From assembly GCF_003182095.1 (NCBI RefSeq), contig NZ_QGTJ01000005.1, positions 126,799-190,798 of the forward strand: DNA of 64,000 bases. The letters are read 5' to 3'. The stretch comes from Plasticicumulans acidivorans (GTDB lineage: Bacteria; Pseudomonadota; Gammaproteobacteria; Competibacterales; Competibacteraceae). Shown piece after piece: positions 1 to 8,781 of the stretch. The stretch's first letter is position 1; each line of letters opens with the position of its first letter. Below the pieces are notes generated by a model. That model searched no databases and was not told the DNA's origin. It saw nothing but the letters and a program-made list of their open reading frames with translations. The translations under genes were made by a program, and so were the position numbers.

Positions 1-2
1 CG

Positions 3-797
3 ATCATCAATCTGTTCGCCGTGCGCTACGCGATGGCGCCGCCGGATGCGCAGCATCGTTTCGGCCACGGCAAGGCGGAGGCGCTGGCGGGGCTCGGTCA
101 GGCGACCTTCATCGCCGGTTCGGCGGTGTTCCTCTGCCTGCAGGCAGTCAATCGCCTGCTGCACCCGGAGCCGCTCGGCGATGTCGGCGTCGGCATCGGC
201 GTGATGAGCTTCGCGATCGCCGCCACCGCCGGTCTGCTGCTGATCCAGCGTCACGTCATCCGCCGTACCGGCTCGACGGCGATCCGCGCCGATTCGCTGC
301 ATTACCTGACCGACCTGGTCACCAATGCCAGCATCATCGTCGCGCTGCTGCTCGGCCACTTCGGCTGGCCGGGGCTCGATCCGGTGTTCGCCATCGGCAT
401 CGCCGTCTACATCCTCAAGAGCGCCTGGGAGATCGGTGCCGAGGCCGTCGACCTGCTGATGGACAAGGAGCTGCCGCTGGAGATGAAGCGGCGCATCGTG
501 CGCATCGCCCGCGCGCAGCCGGGGGTGCTCGGTGTGCACGATCTGCGCACGCGCCAGTCCGGTCACGTCTATTTCATCCAGCTGCACCTGGAACTGGCCG
601 ATGCGCTGCCGCTGATCGAAGCGCATGCCATCGCCGATTGCGTCGAGGCCGGTATCGCGGCGCAGTTTCCGGGCGCCGAGATCCTGATCCATCAGGACCC
701 GGCCAGCTCGATGGAGCGCGAGCGGCCCGACCCCGAGCTTGAGGGCGAGCAGACGCCGGCCGCGGCGGCGAGCGGCGGGCACATCGCCGCGGCCTGA
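3..797 (+). CDS. fieF: Cation diffusion facilitator FieF-like, 5' end cut by window
   Basis: Inner-membrane exporter of divalent cations (Fe2+/Zn2+) driven by proton antiport, CDF family. The reading frame is already open at base 3. The GTG at 21 is an internal valine, so I read the gene as truncated, with roughly the first 55-60 residues outside the window. The 264 visible residues follow the FieF pattern closely: HRFGHGKAE after the first helices, DSLHYLTD carrying the His and Asp of a metal-site helix, then a cytoplasmic domain with GVLGVHDLRTRQSGH, FIQLHLEL and ILIHQDP, which are FieF signatures. The C-terminus ends in an acidic, alanine-rich tail of about 30 residues that E. coli FieF does not have. 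It converges on the next gene with a 6-base gap. Family assignment is firm; the exact metal is inferred. Confidence 0.93.
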   Translation: MINLFAVRYAMAPPDAQHRFGHGKAEALAGLGQATFIAGSAVFLCLQAVNRLLHPEPLGDVGVGIGVMSFAIAATAGLLLIQRHVIRRTGSTAIRADSLHYLTDLVTNASIIVALLLGHFGWPGLDPVFAIGIAVYILKSAWEIGAEAVDLLMDKELPLEMKRRIVRIARAQPGVLGVHDLRTRQSGHVYFIQLHLELADALPLIEAHAIADCVEAGIAAQFPGAEILIHQDPASSMERERPDPELEGEQTPAAAASGGHIAAA

Positions 798-803
798 AGC
801 GGC

Positions 804-2087
804 CTACAGGCGCGAAACCAGCAGCTTGTCGATGCGTCGGCCGTCGATGTCGACGACTTCGAAGCGGAAGCCGACGGCGTCGAAGTGATCGCCGACGGTC
901 GGCATGGTGTCGAGCGTGGTCATCACGAAGCCGGCCAGCGTGTTGAACTCGCCGTCGCCGGGCAGCGCGGCGACGCCGAGCAGCTCCTTGAGCTCGTCGG
1001 CGGGCAGGCGACCGTCGAGCAGCCAGGAGCCGTCCTCGCGGGTGACGACCTGCGGATCGAAGCTGCCGTCGGCTTCGGCCAGTTCACCGACGATCGCTTC
1101 GAGGATGTCGGTCGCCGTCACCAGCCCGCACAGATCGCCGTATTCGTCGACCACCAGCGCCATCGGCAGCGCCGAGGTGCGCAGCTGTTCGAGCAGGCGC
1201 AGCGCATCGCAGCTGTCCGGTACCACCGCCGGCTCGCGGATCAGGCCGCGCAGGTCCGGCGCCCGGCCGGCGAAGGCGGCATCGAGCAGGTCCTTGGCCT
1301 GCACCACGCCGAGCACGTCGTCGACCGTGCCGTTGCACACCGGGTAGCGCGAGTAGGGGCTGGCGCGCAGCAGCGCCACGGTTTCCTCGGGGCTGGCCTC
1401 GATATCCAGCCAGACGATGTCGGTGCGCGGGGTCAGCAGCGCGCCGACCGGGCGATCGGCCAGGCGCATGACGCCGCGGATCATCGCCTGCTCGCTGCGC
1501 TCGACCACGCCGGATTCGGTGGCTTCGGCGATCAGCGTGTGGATTTCTTCATCGGTGACGCGCGGTTCGCTGCGCTCGCTGGCGCCGCACAGGCGCAGGC
1601 CGAGGCGGGTCGAGACATCGAGCAGCGCGACCAGCGGCGCGGTCAGCCGCGAGAGGGTGTGCATCGGTGGGGCGATGGCGATGGCGACGCGCTCAGGATC
1701 GCGCAGCGCCAGCTGTTTGGGGACCAGTTCGCCGACGATCAGCGACAGATAGGTGATACCGGCGACGACGATGCCGAGCGCGAGCGGGTGTGCCCAGTGG
1801 GCCAGCGTCGGCCAGCGGGCGAGGTAGTCCGCCAGCGGTCCGGCCAGGGCGGCACCGCCGTAGGCGCCGGCGAAAATGCCGATCAGCGTGATGCCGATCT
1901 GCACCGTGGAGAGAAAACGGCCGGGATCGGCGGCGAGGGCGAGGGCGGTTTCGGCGCCGCGCCGGCCTTCACTGGCGAGGACTTGCAGGCGTGCGCGGCG
2001 TGCGGAGACGACGGCGAGCTCCGACATCGCGAACACGCCGTTGAAAGCGATCAGCAACAGAACAACGAGCAGTTCCCAAAGAACCAT
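804..2087 (-). CDS. CNNM/CorC-type membrane protein with CBS pair (UPF0053, hemolysin C family)
   Basis: A 427-aa integral membrane protein with the classical three-part order: N-terminal DUF21/CNNM transmembrane domain (about 1-190, four hydrophobic helices, with the family-type GRFLSTVQIGITLIGI stretch), a CBS pair (about 205-325, containing MTPRTDI-like LLTPRTDIVWLD and VVDEYGDLCGLVTATDILE), and a C-terminal CorC_HlyC domain (about 335-425, DGSWLLDGRLPADEL and GEFNTLAGFVM). Members of this family are implicated in Mg2+/Co2+ efflux or resistance; the old hemolysin label is poorly supported. It is the last gene of a minus-strand row (ChaN, M1-like peptidase, HExxH protein, this gene), but 90 bases separate it from the preceding gene, so co-transcription is uncertain. 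Substrate not determinable here. Confidence 0.92.
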   Translation of the reverse strand: MVLWELLVVLLLIAFNGVFAMSELAVVSARRARLQVLASEGRRGAETALALAADPGRFLSTVQIGITLIGIFAGAYGGAALAGPLADYLARWPTLAHWAHPLALGIVVAGITYLSLIVGELVPKQLALRDPERVAIAIAPPMHTLSRLTAPLVALLDVSTRLGLRLCGASERSEPRVTDEEIHTLIAEATESGVVERSEQAMIRGVMRLADRPVGALLTPRTDIVWLDIEASPEETVALLRASPYSRYPVCNGTVDDVLGVVQAKDLLDAAFAGRAPDLRGLIREPAVVPDSCDALRLLEQLRTSALPMALVVDEYGDLCGLVTATDILEAIVGELAEADGSFDPQVVTREDGSWLLDGRLPADELKELLGVAALPGDGEFNTLAGFVMTTLDTMPTVGDHFDAVGFRFEVVDIDGRRIDKLLVSRL

Positions 2088-2177
2088 CGGGCCATACGGG
2101 TGGCGTTGCCGGCAGGCAACGCGTCGATGTTAGACGCGGCAGGGGCTCAGCGTCATGCTTCAGTCGGTGTGTGCGTT

Positions 2178-2600
2178 TCAGCTGGGCTCGCCGGCGCAGC
2201 CATAGCCGAGCAGGGCCATGCTGACCGGCTGCCAGGCGCCCTGCGTCTGCAGGTAACGTTCCTGCCAGCGAAACGCCTGCACTTCGCGCAGCAGCCCCGC
2301 GTGGCAGTCGCCGCGGGTGAATTCGCCCCGCAGATCCTGCAGATAGTGCACCAGCTCGTGCAGCAGGATGCCGCGCTGCTGTACGTCGTCGGCATCGAAG
2401 CCGGCCGGCAGGTAGACACTGTGCGCCGTGGCGGCGTAATAAGCCCCGGCCGCCTCACACGGCCCGCTGCAGGCCAGCCGGGCCAGCGTTTCCGGGGCGA
2501 CGACGACCAGGCTGGGGCAGGGCGGCAGCGGCGCCTCGGTGGCGCCGGCGGCGAGCAGAAATGCAAGCAGGGACGCACAGAGCTCTTGCATGCCGATCAC
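2178..2600 (-). CDS. Small secreted HExxH protein, possible zinc peptidase (hypothetical)
   Basis: A 140-aa protein with a short N-terminal hydrophobic segment (about residues 4-20) that looks like a signal peptide. The mature part contains HELVH at residues 81-85 followed by YLQDL, a metallopeptidase-type zinc motif, and a glutamate in LLREVQAF about 20 residues further on that could be a third ligand. Five cysteines remain after the predicted cleavage (about positions 28, 44, 48, 99, 135), which fits a disulfide-bonded periplasmic protein. The size matches small uncharacterised HExxH families of the DUF6647 kind. An alternative start is the ATG nine bases downstream (MQELC). It sits 91 bases after the M1-like peptidase gene. 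Substrate and activity are unknown; the protease call is inference from the motif only. Confidence 0.75.
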   Translation of the reverse strand: MIGMQELCASLLAFLLAAGATEAPLPPCPSLVVVAPETLARLACSGPCEAAGAYYAATAHSVYLPAGFDADDVQQRGILLHELVHYLQDLRGEFTRGDCHAGLLREVQAFRWQERYLQTQGAWQPVSMALLGYGCAGEPS

Positions 2601-2691
2601 CCCCGCAGTGGCGGCACCCGCCCGGCGCCCGCATCATCGTGCAGTGCAGCAAGGGCGGTGCCAGCCGCTGCGCCTTGAGGGCGTGCGTCGG

Positions 2692-4641
2692 CTACGGCGC
2701 TGGCAGCACGCTGATCGCCGGCGTTGGCGCCGCCCAGATGCCGCGGTCGCTGACGCGACCGTCGCTGGCGACCACCCAGCCGAAGCGGCCGTAATGCACC
2801 AGCTTGGCGCCGAGCGCTGCCGCTTCGGCCGGCGTGGCGGCGGTGATGACGGCCAGGGTGCGACCGTCACGTCCACGCATCGCCCAGGCCTGTGCCGTGC
2901 CGCCGCGTACTTCAGCCGGCCGTTCGAGGCCTGCCGTGGCCAGCCAGCTGTCGACGGCGGCCGGCGGGCCGATCACCAGGCGGGTGCTGCCGTCGGCGTG
3001 TGCCTGGGTATCGAGCCAGCGTTCGCTGATTTCACGCGCCGCGCCCGGCCAGTCGCCGTCGCGTACCGGCAGCAGCAGGGCGACACCGGCGGCGACCTGT
3101 ACCTGACGCAGGGCCGGCGGTGTTTCTTCCGGGCTGAGGCGGCGGGCGCTGCGTGCCTGCGGGTCGAGGCGCACGGTGAGCGGCTGCGCCGGCAGTTCGA
3201 GCGAGACCGTGGCCTGCGCGTTGTCGAAGCGCACACGCCGCTCGATGACGCCGGCCGGTGTGTCGATCGCCAGCGGCAGTTCGAGCAGCCACGGCGGCTC
3301 GTCCTGTGCCAGGTCGAGCTCCAGACGGTAGCCGTGCTGGCGGATCAGGCTGCGTGCGCTGGTGATGCGCGGTGCCGGCAGGCCCGGGCGGTCCAGCCAC
3401 TGCGTGAACCACGGGCCGAGCGCACAGCCGCAGGCCTGCTCGAACACCCGCTGCAGATCGTCCCAGCCGGCCCGCTGGCCCTGGCGTTCCTGCCACAGCG
3501 TGCGCAGTGCGGTGTTGAAGGACTGGGTACCGAGCATGTCGCGCAGCATCAGAAAGACGAACGCGCTTTTCTGGTAGCCGACGATCTGCGAGGCGCCGTC
3601 GTGACGGGCGCGAAATTCGCGCAGCGGCCGGTCTTCGCCGGGTTCCAGCGCCGCGAGGTCGCGCAGCCAGTCCTTGCGCAGCTGGCGTGCGGCGTCGGCG
3701 CTTTCCTCCTCGCGGGTGGCGTGGTCGGCGAGCAGGGTGACCAGACCCTCGCTCCAGTTGCCATGCGCCCAGTCCGGTTCGACGCCGTTGCCCCACCAGG
3801 CATGCAGCACTTCGTGGCGCAGCGAGATGGTGCGGATGAACGGCAGGCGCAGCACCTCCTCGCCGAGATAGGTCAGGCCGGGCAGGGCGATGCCGGTCGG
3901 CAGCGGTCCGGCGACGATGTTGAAGCCGGCATACGGGTAGGGGCCGATCAGGTCGCTGTAGCCGGCGATGTAGCGGGCAGCGCTGGCGCGGTAGTCGGCG
4001 GCCAGCGCCTCGACCGCCGGCGTGAACCAGCTGCGCACGCTGACCCGGCGGTCGCGTGCCAGCACCAGGTCATCGAGGCCGACGCGCCAGGGGCCGGCCA
4101 GCAGATCGAGACCGATGGCCGGTTGCTCGCTGGCGAATTCGGCATGCCAGCCGCGCCGGGTCAGGGTTTCACTGAGCAGGCGGCCAGGCACCAGCGCGCG
4201 CTGCGTGGCCGGCAGATCGAGGCTGACGCGGTAGCTGAACGGTTCGTCGCCGGCCCACGGATGCCACAGGCTCGCCGCCGGCAGCCAGCTGCCGGCGCGG
4301 TCGGCCATCGGCGGCAGGCGGCCGAGCACCTGGCGGGCATCGCGCGCCGCCGGCAGCGTCGCCAGCTCGCCCTGCCAGTCGATGCGCTCCTTCGGCTTGC
4401 CATCGATCGCGCGCCAGCGCACGGCGCCGGCCTCCTCGCCGATGCGCTGCCAGGCGCTCGGCGGCTGCGGCGTCAGTCGGGCATCGAGCAGGAATTCGCG
4501 CAGCGGCGGATCGAAGCGGCCGCTGGCCGCCAGCCGCCGCGCCTCGACGTCGAGATGCACGTCGAGATCCAGCGTGCGCGCACTGCTGCCCGCTGCCAGC
4601 AGCAGGCACAGCGCGGCACAGCCGAACAGGTGACGCATCAT
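2692..4641 (-). CDS. M1-family aminopeptidase-like secreted protein
   Basis: A 649-aa protein with an N-terminal signal peptide (hydrophobic about residues 4-20). The catalytic module is recognisable at residues 276-298: HEVLHAWWGN supplies the HExxH zinc motif and NWSEGL supplies the downstream glutamate, as in M1 gluzincins (HExxH, WxGN, NEG). The spacing to the glutamate is 17 residues rather than the usual 18, and the upstream GAMEN-like exopeptidase motif is not obvious (GPLPTGIALPGLTYLG occupies that place), so strict aminopeptidase activity is uncertain. The N-terminal third is beta-rich as in M1 proteins; the last 150 residues match no domain I know. Its ATG overlaps the TGA of the upstream ChaN-like gene by four bases, which indicates translational coupling and a shared periplasmic role. 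Confidence 0.82.
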   Translation of the reverse strand: MMRHLFGCAALCLLLAAGSSARTLDLDVHLDVEARRLAASGRFDPPLREFLLDARLTPQPPSAWQRIGEEAGAVRWRAIDGKPKERIDWQGELATLPAARDARQVLGRLPPMADRAGSWLPAASLWHPWAGDEPFSYRVSLDLPATQRALVPGRLLSETLTRRGWHAEFASEQPAIGLDLLAGPWRVGLDDLVLARDRRVSVRSWFTPAVEALAADYRASAARYIAGYSDLIGPYPYAGFNIVAGPLPTGIALPGLTYLGEEVLRLPFIRTISLRHEVLHAWWGNGVEPDWAHGNWSEGLVTLLADHATREEESADAARQLRKDWLRDLAALEPGEDRPLREFRARHDGASQIVGYQKSAFVFLMLRDMLGTQSFNTALRTLWQERQGQRAGWDDLQRVFEQACGCALGPWFTQWLDRPGLPAPRITSARSLIRQHGYRLELDLAQDEPPWLLELPLAIDTPAGVIERRVRFDNAQATVSLELPAQPLTVRLDPQARSARRLSPEETPPALRQVQVAAGVALLLPVRDGDWPGAAREISERWLDTQAHADGSTRLVIGPPAAVDSWLATAGLERPAEVRGGTAQAWAMRGRDGRTLAVITAATPAEAAALGAKLVHYGRFGWVVASDGRVSDRGIWAAPTPAISVLPAP

Positions 4642-5843
4642 GGGCCCGGCTCCGGCGGGAACTTGGCGAGCAGCAGGCGGGTGCGGCCGTGGCGGTCGAC
4701 GGCAATCGGCAGCCAGCTGCCGGGCGCCTGCCGGCGCACCGCAGCGATCACGTCGCCAGGCTCCTTGACGGCGCGGCCACCGACCTCGCGGATGATGTCG
4801 CCGGGGCGCAGCGAGGCGGCTGCCGCGATGCTGTCCTTGAGGACGTCTTCGACCAGCACACCGTCGGTGTCCGGCGCCAGCGCCACACCGAGCCTCGGCG
4901 GCTCGCTGCGCGGGCTGCGGGGTGACAGGCCGAACAGTGCATCGGCGAGGCCGGCATGCAGCGTGGTGCAGGGCGCTGTCTCGAAGGGCAGCAGGCTGCT
5001 GAGCTGTTCGACGCCGAGTGCGCCGAGCTGGTGAGCGACGCCGTAGCCGAACTGCACATGGCCGCGGCCGAGCAGCGCGACCAGCAGCGGCGGGGCATCA
5101 CCCTGCACGCGCGCGGCGATTGCCTGCGCCATCGCCCGGTCCCACAGCAGCTGGCTGTCGACGAAATGGCGGAAGTCGGCCTCGTCCGCGGGCTCGCCGC
5201 GCCGTGCGTGCTGGGCGTAGACCTCACGCAGATCGTCGAGGTAGGCGCTGGCCGGCGGCGCCGGGTCGTCGATGCCGCCCCGCTCTGCCGCCGGGATCGC
5301 CGCCCAGCCGCTCTTGGCCGTGCGCGTGACCAGTGCGCGGTCGACGTTGAGTGCCAGCAGCGGGATGCGGTTCATCCGCGCGAAGTCGAGGATCGGCAGA
5401 TACAGCGCTGGATCGAAGCGCCAGTAGCTGTCCCAGTGACTGGCGGCGAGGAAGGCCGGTGTGTCGAGTTCGCCGGCGACCCAGCGGTCGAGCACCGGCT
5501 GCGCCGAGCGCGGCAGCATCTCCAGGCCGATGACCAGATCCGGGCGCTGGGCGTGGAGGGCGGCCAGTACCTGCAGCTGCCAGCGATGCTGCTCGGCGCT
5601 GTCGTGGCGTTCACCGAGCAGCACCACGCGGGCCTGCGTCAGCGTCTGGTACAGCGCAGTGGTTTCCAGCGCCCGGGCGCTGCCGTCGAGCGGCTGCGCC
5701 CAGTGCCCTGCAGCAATGCAGGCGTCCGTTTCCTGAGCCTGTGCCGTGCCCAGTCCGAGGCCCAGCGCGAGCAGGGCGGCGGCGCCGTGATGGCGGTGGC
5801 GGTTCACGTTCACCTCGATGAAAACGCCGCGCAGCCGCGGCAC
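4638..5843 (-). CDS. ChaN-type (PF04187) protein with C-terminal PDZ domain
   Basis: About 390-401 aa. After a signal-like hydrophobic stretch (AALLALGLGLGTAQAQ) comes a ChaN/DUF399 domain (about residues 60-285) with the characteristic VVLLGERHDSAEQH start, an IGLEMLPR segment and ALLGRGHVQFGYGV near its end. This domain is known from haem-binding ChaN of Campylobacter. Residues about 300-395 form a PDZ domain (LRPGDIIREVGGRAVKEPGD). The longest frame starts with ATG at 5843, but GTG codons at 5813 and 5807, just before the signal peptide, are plausible true starts since the extra residues are not signal-like. There is no lipobox cysteine, so it should be periplasmic. It is translationally coupled by a 4-base overlap to the M1-like peptidase. 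Function in haem or iron uptake is inferred from the family only. Confidence 0.85.
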   Translation of the reverse strand: MPRLRGVFIEVNVNRHRHHGAAALLALGLGLGTAQAQETDACIAAGHWAQPLDGSARALETTALYQTLTQARVVLLGERHDSAEQHRWQLQVLAALHAQRPDLVIGLEMLPRSAQPVLDRWVAGELDTPAFLAASHWDSYWRFDPALYLPILDFARMNRIPLLALNVDRALVTRTAKSGWAAIPAAERGGIDDPAPPASAYLDDLREVYAQHARRGEPADEADFRHFVDSQLLWDRAMAQAIAARVQGDAPPLLVALLGRGHVQFGYGVAHQLGALGVEQLSSLLPFETAPCTTLHAGLADALFGLSPRSPRSEPPRLGVALAPDTDGVLVEDVLKDSIAAAASLRPGDIIREVGGRAVKEPGDVIAAVRRQAPGSWLPIAVDRHGRTRLLLAKFPPEPGP

Positions 5844-5906
5844 ACGGCTGCCGTTATCGACCGTGGCGGGAGCCGGCGCAAGCCCGCCGCGCAGCCGGGC
5901 GGTGAT

Positions 5907-8507
5907 TCAGGCGGTGGCGAGCTCTGTATGCGGCGTGTCGCGATGGCCGCCGGGCAGAGCGCTGGAGATCGAGTGCAGCACCGCGGCCGCATACGGAATC
6001 GATTGCACCAGCAGGATCACCGTCCAGAACTGCACCTCGCGCACCTGGATGCCGTACTCGAAGGCCACGCCGAAGGCGCAGGTCCACAGCGCCAGCAGGA
6101 TCAGCCCTTCCTCGCGGGCCATCAGCAGGCCGCGCACCAGCGCCGCGCTGTTCTCGCCCTTGGGCGTGCGCAGGAAGGCGCGGCCCTTGGTGAACAACCC
6201 GGCGAAGATCGCGCGGGCGATGGCATGCGTCAGACCCATGCCGGCGACCGCGGCGCCGAGGCGCTGGCGCAGCGTGCAGGGCACGCGCGCCGAGTAGAGC
6301 ACGAAGCTGTGCATGATCTTGAAGGCGAACATGCCGAGCGTCGGGAACAGGAACACCGCCAGCGGGAACTCGAAGAACTGCGGCAGCAGCAGCAGGCCGA
6401 GCGACCAGACCATCGCCGCCAGCGAGAACACCAGATGCAGCGCATCGGCGAACCACGGCAGCCAGCCGGTGATGAAGTGGAACTTCTGTGCCGGCTGCAG
6501 GCGGCCGCTGCCGCCGAGCGCGGTCGGCAGCATCCAGCTCCAGTAGCGCTTGAGGATCTGCACCGCGCCGTAGGCCCAGCGGAAACGCTGGCCCTTGTAG
6601 GCGCCGAAGGTATCGGGCGCCACGCCCTTGCCGAAGGCATGGTTGACGTAGACCGCCTGGTAGCCTTCCTCCATCACCCGCAGGCCGAGCTCGGAGTCCT
6701 CGCAGATGCACCACTCGGCCCACGGGCCGGATTCGTCGATCGCTGCCTTGCGGATCAGCGTCATCGTGCCGTGCTGGATGATCGCGTCGCGCTCGTTGCG
6801 ATGCACCATGCCGATGTTGAAGAAGCCGGAGTATTCCCAGTTCGCCCACTCGGTGAAGCGGTCGTGCTCCCAGTCGCGGTGGTCCTGCGGCGCCTGCACG
6901 AAGCCGACCTGCGGGTTGTCGAAGTACGGCACCAGCGACTTCAGCCAGTCCGGCGTGACCAGGTAGTCGGCATCGATGACGCCGACGATCTTCGCCGACG
7001 GATGCGTGCGCTTGAGGCCGAAGTTCAGCGCGCCGGCCTTGAAGCCCTTCCACGGCTTCAGGTGCATGAAGCGGAAATGCGGGCCGAGCCTGGCACAGTG
7101 TTCTTCGAGCGGCTTCCAGGTGGCCTCGTCCGGGGTGTTGTTGTCGATCACCAGCACTTCGAAGTTCGGATAATCGAGCGCGGCGAGGCTGTTGAGGGTT
7201 TCGATGACCAGCTCGGGTGGCTCGTTGTAGCAGGCCAGGTGCAGCGAGACCATCGGCCATTCCGTGCGGCCCTGATCGTCCTTCAGCGGCTGGAAGGCGC
7301 GTTTCCACTTGCGCTTCCACAGCACCTCGGTGAATTCGAAGCCGTTGATCAGCGCCACCATCAGCAGGCCGAGCTGCGCCGGCAGCAGGATGCCGAGCAT
7401 CAGCACGCCGAGGTCGGTCAGGTACAGGTGCGCCGGCACGAACAGCGTCCACACCAGCAGCGAGGCGCTGGCCTGGATCAGCACCGCGAAGAACAACTGG
7501 CCGTGTGCGCGCAGGTTGTTGAAGCGCAGCGCGAACAGCAGCATCGGCAGCAGCGCCACGCAGGCGGCGAGGATGGCCTGCCAGCTCCAGGTCTGGTCCT
7601 CGAACACCGCGCCGGTCATCGGGAACTTCAGCTCGCGATTGGCGTTGAACACGCCCCAGTAGGCGCCGACAGTGCCTTCGATGGCCTTTTTCCACGGCTG
7701 GTCGAAGGCTTCCATGATGAAGTAGTCGAGCTTGCGTTCGCGGGCGACGTTGAGGAACTGGCGCACGAAGCGCGCCTCGTTGGTCAGGCTCGGGTAGCTG
7801 GCGCCGACGCGGTTGCCTTCGCTCGGCCAGCCGACCTCGGAAATCAGGATGTGCTTGTCGGGGTAGGCCTCGTGCAGCTCGTCGACACGGCGCAGCACGT
7901 AGTCGACGGCCTGCTCGAACGGCACCTTTTCCCAGTAGGGCAGCAGCTGCACGGCGATGAAGTCGACTTCCTTGACCAGCTCGGGGAAGCGCAGCCAGAC
8001 GTGCCAGGGCTCGGCGGTCGACACCGGCTTGTTGACAGCCTTGCGCACCTGGCGCAGGTACTGCGCCAGCTCACGCACGGTCAGATCGGCACGCAGGATC
8101 GCCTCGTTGCCGACCACCAGGCGGGTGACGTTGTCGTAGCGCTTGCCCAGATCGATCAGATTGTCGATCTCGCGCTTGTTGAGCGCCGCGCGCTGGTCGA
8201 GCCAGGCGCCGAGCGTGACCTTCATGCCGTATTTCTGCGCGATGCCGGGGATCACTTCGAGGCCGTCGATCGTCGAGTAGGTGCGCACGGCGTCGGCGTA
8301 CTGGCTCATCAGTGCCATGTCGCGGTCGATCGACTCGGGTTTGGGCAAACGGTTTTCCAGTGGATTGTCGTCACGCCCGTACGGCGAGTAGGAAAAGCCG
8401 TTGATGCGGCCGGCCCAGGGCTCGACCGGGGTGGGGCGGTTGCTCAGCGCCCAGATGCCTAGATTGGCGGCGATGACCAGCAGGACGATCAGCAGATTCT
8501 TGCGCAT
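5907..8507 (-). CDS. Bifunctional GH17-GT2 membrane glucan synthase (NdvB-like, beta-1,3-glucan)
   Basis: An 866-aa fusion enzyme. Residue 1-20 is a membrane anchor. Residues about 30-300 form a GH17 domain with the acid/base Glu135 in VVGNEA and the nucleophile Glu224 in SEVGWPSEG. Four or so helices (about 308-392) lead to a processive GT2 domain with LACYNEPPE, D512-A-D514, the ED pair in CEDSELGLR and Q/RxxRW as QRFRWAYG, followed by further helices to the C-terminus. GH17-GT2 fusions in Pseudomonas and Azotobacter (NdvB type) make cyclic or branched beta-1,3-glucans; the GH17 part acts as a non-Leloir transglycosylase that remodels chains made by the GT2 part. Likely role: periplasmic or capsular glucan for osmoadaptation or biofilm. 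An AAGGTG ribosome site precedes the ATG. It is monocistronic and divergent from the peroxidase-like gene. Confidence 0.92.
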   Translation of the reverse strand: MRKNLLIVLLVIAANLGIWALSNRPTPVEPWAGRINGFSYSPYGRDDNPLENRLPKPESIDRDMALMSQYADAVRTYSTIDGLEVIPGIAQKYGMKVTLGAWLDQRAALNKREIDNLIDLGKRYDNVTRLVVGNEAILRADLTVRELAQYLRQVRKAVNKPVSTAEPWHVWLRFPELVKEVDFIAVQLLPYWEKVPFEQAVDYVLRRVDELHEAYPDKHILISEVGWPSEGNRVGASYPSLTNEARFVRQFLNVARERKLDYFIMEAFDQPWKKAIEGTVGAYWGVFNANRELKFPMTGAVFEDQTWSWQAILAACVALLPMLLFALRFNNLRAHGQLFFAVLIQASASLLVWTLFVPAHLYLTDLGVLMLGILLPAQLGLLMVALINGFEFTEVLWKRKWKRAFQPLKDDQGRTEWPMVSLHLACYNEPPELVIETLNSLAALDYPNFEVLVIDNNTPDEATWKPLEEHCARLGPHFRFMHLKPWKGFKAGALNFGLKRTHPSAKIVGVIDADYLVTPDWLKSLVPYFDNPQVGFVQAPQDHRDWEHDRFTEWANWEYSGFFNIGMVHRNERDAIIQHGTMTLIRKAAIDESGPWAEWCICEDSELGLRVMEEGYQAVYVNHAFGKGVAPDTFGAYKGQRFRWAYGAVQILKRYWSWMLPTALGGSGRLQPAQKFHFITGWLPWFADALHLVFSLAAMVWSLGLLLLPQFFEFPLAVFLFPTLGMFAFKIMHSFVLYSARVPCTLRQRLGAAVAGMGLTHAIARAIFAGLFTKGRAFLRTPKGENSAALVRGLLMAREEGLILLALWTCAFGVAFEYGIQVREVQFWTVILLVQSIPYAAAVLHSISSALPGGHRDTPHTELATA

Positions 8508-8781
8508 GCGCAGGCACCTTCAGGCGCGGTTCGGGCTGGCGCGCACGCCGCGACGGACGCGGGCGCGTGCAAGGAAGCATTGAGGAAAGTACGTCGGGGC
8601 GGGCGTGTCGCGGCGCTCGCCGAGCGCGGCGGCGCTGCCCGCCGGCGGGCGGCGCGAAATTCTATGGAGCGCGCAGGGCGCTTGTCGAGCAAGTGCCGCG
8701 CTGCTCGACGTCGCGGTGGTGCGGCGGGTTATCTTCGGGTTTTCGGCAGTCCACATAAGCATAAGTAAGGAGGAGAACCCC
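8508..8781. other. Divergent intergenic region (274 bases)
   Basis: This stretch separates the start of the GH17-GT2 gene (minus strand) from the peroxidase-like gene (plus strand) and must hold both promoters. I see ribosome-binding sequences on both sides (AAGGTG for the synthase at 8515-8520, AAGGAGGAG for the peroxidase at 8767-8775) but no convincing -35/-10 pair. No ORF here looks coding. Confidence 0.6.

Noticed and set aside
885..8462. Long plus-strand frames (for example 2539-5034 and 4956-8462) opposite the minus-strand genes
   Set aside because: Low-complexity composition without family motifs, lying exactly antisense to well supported genes.
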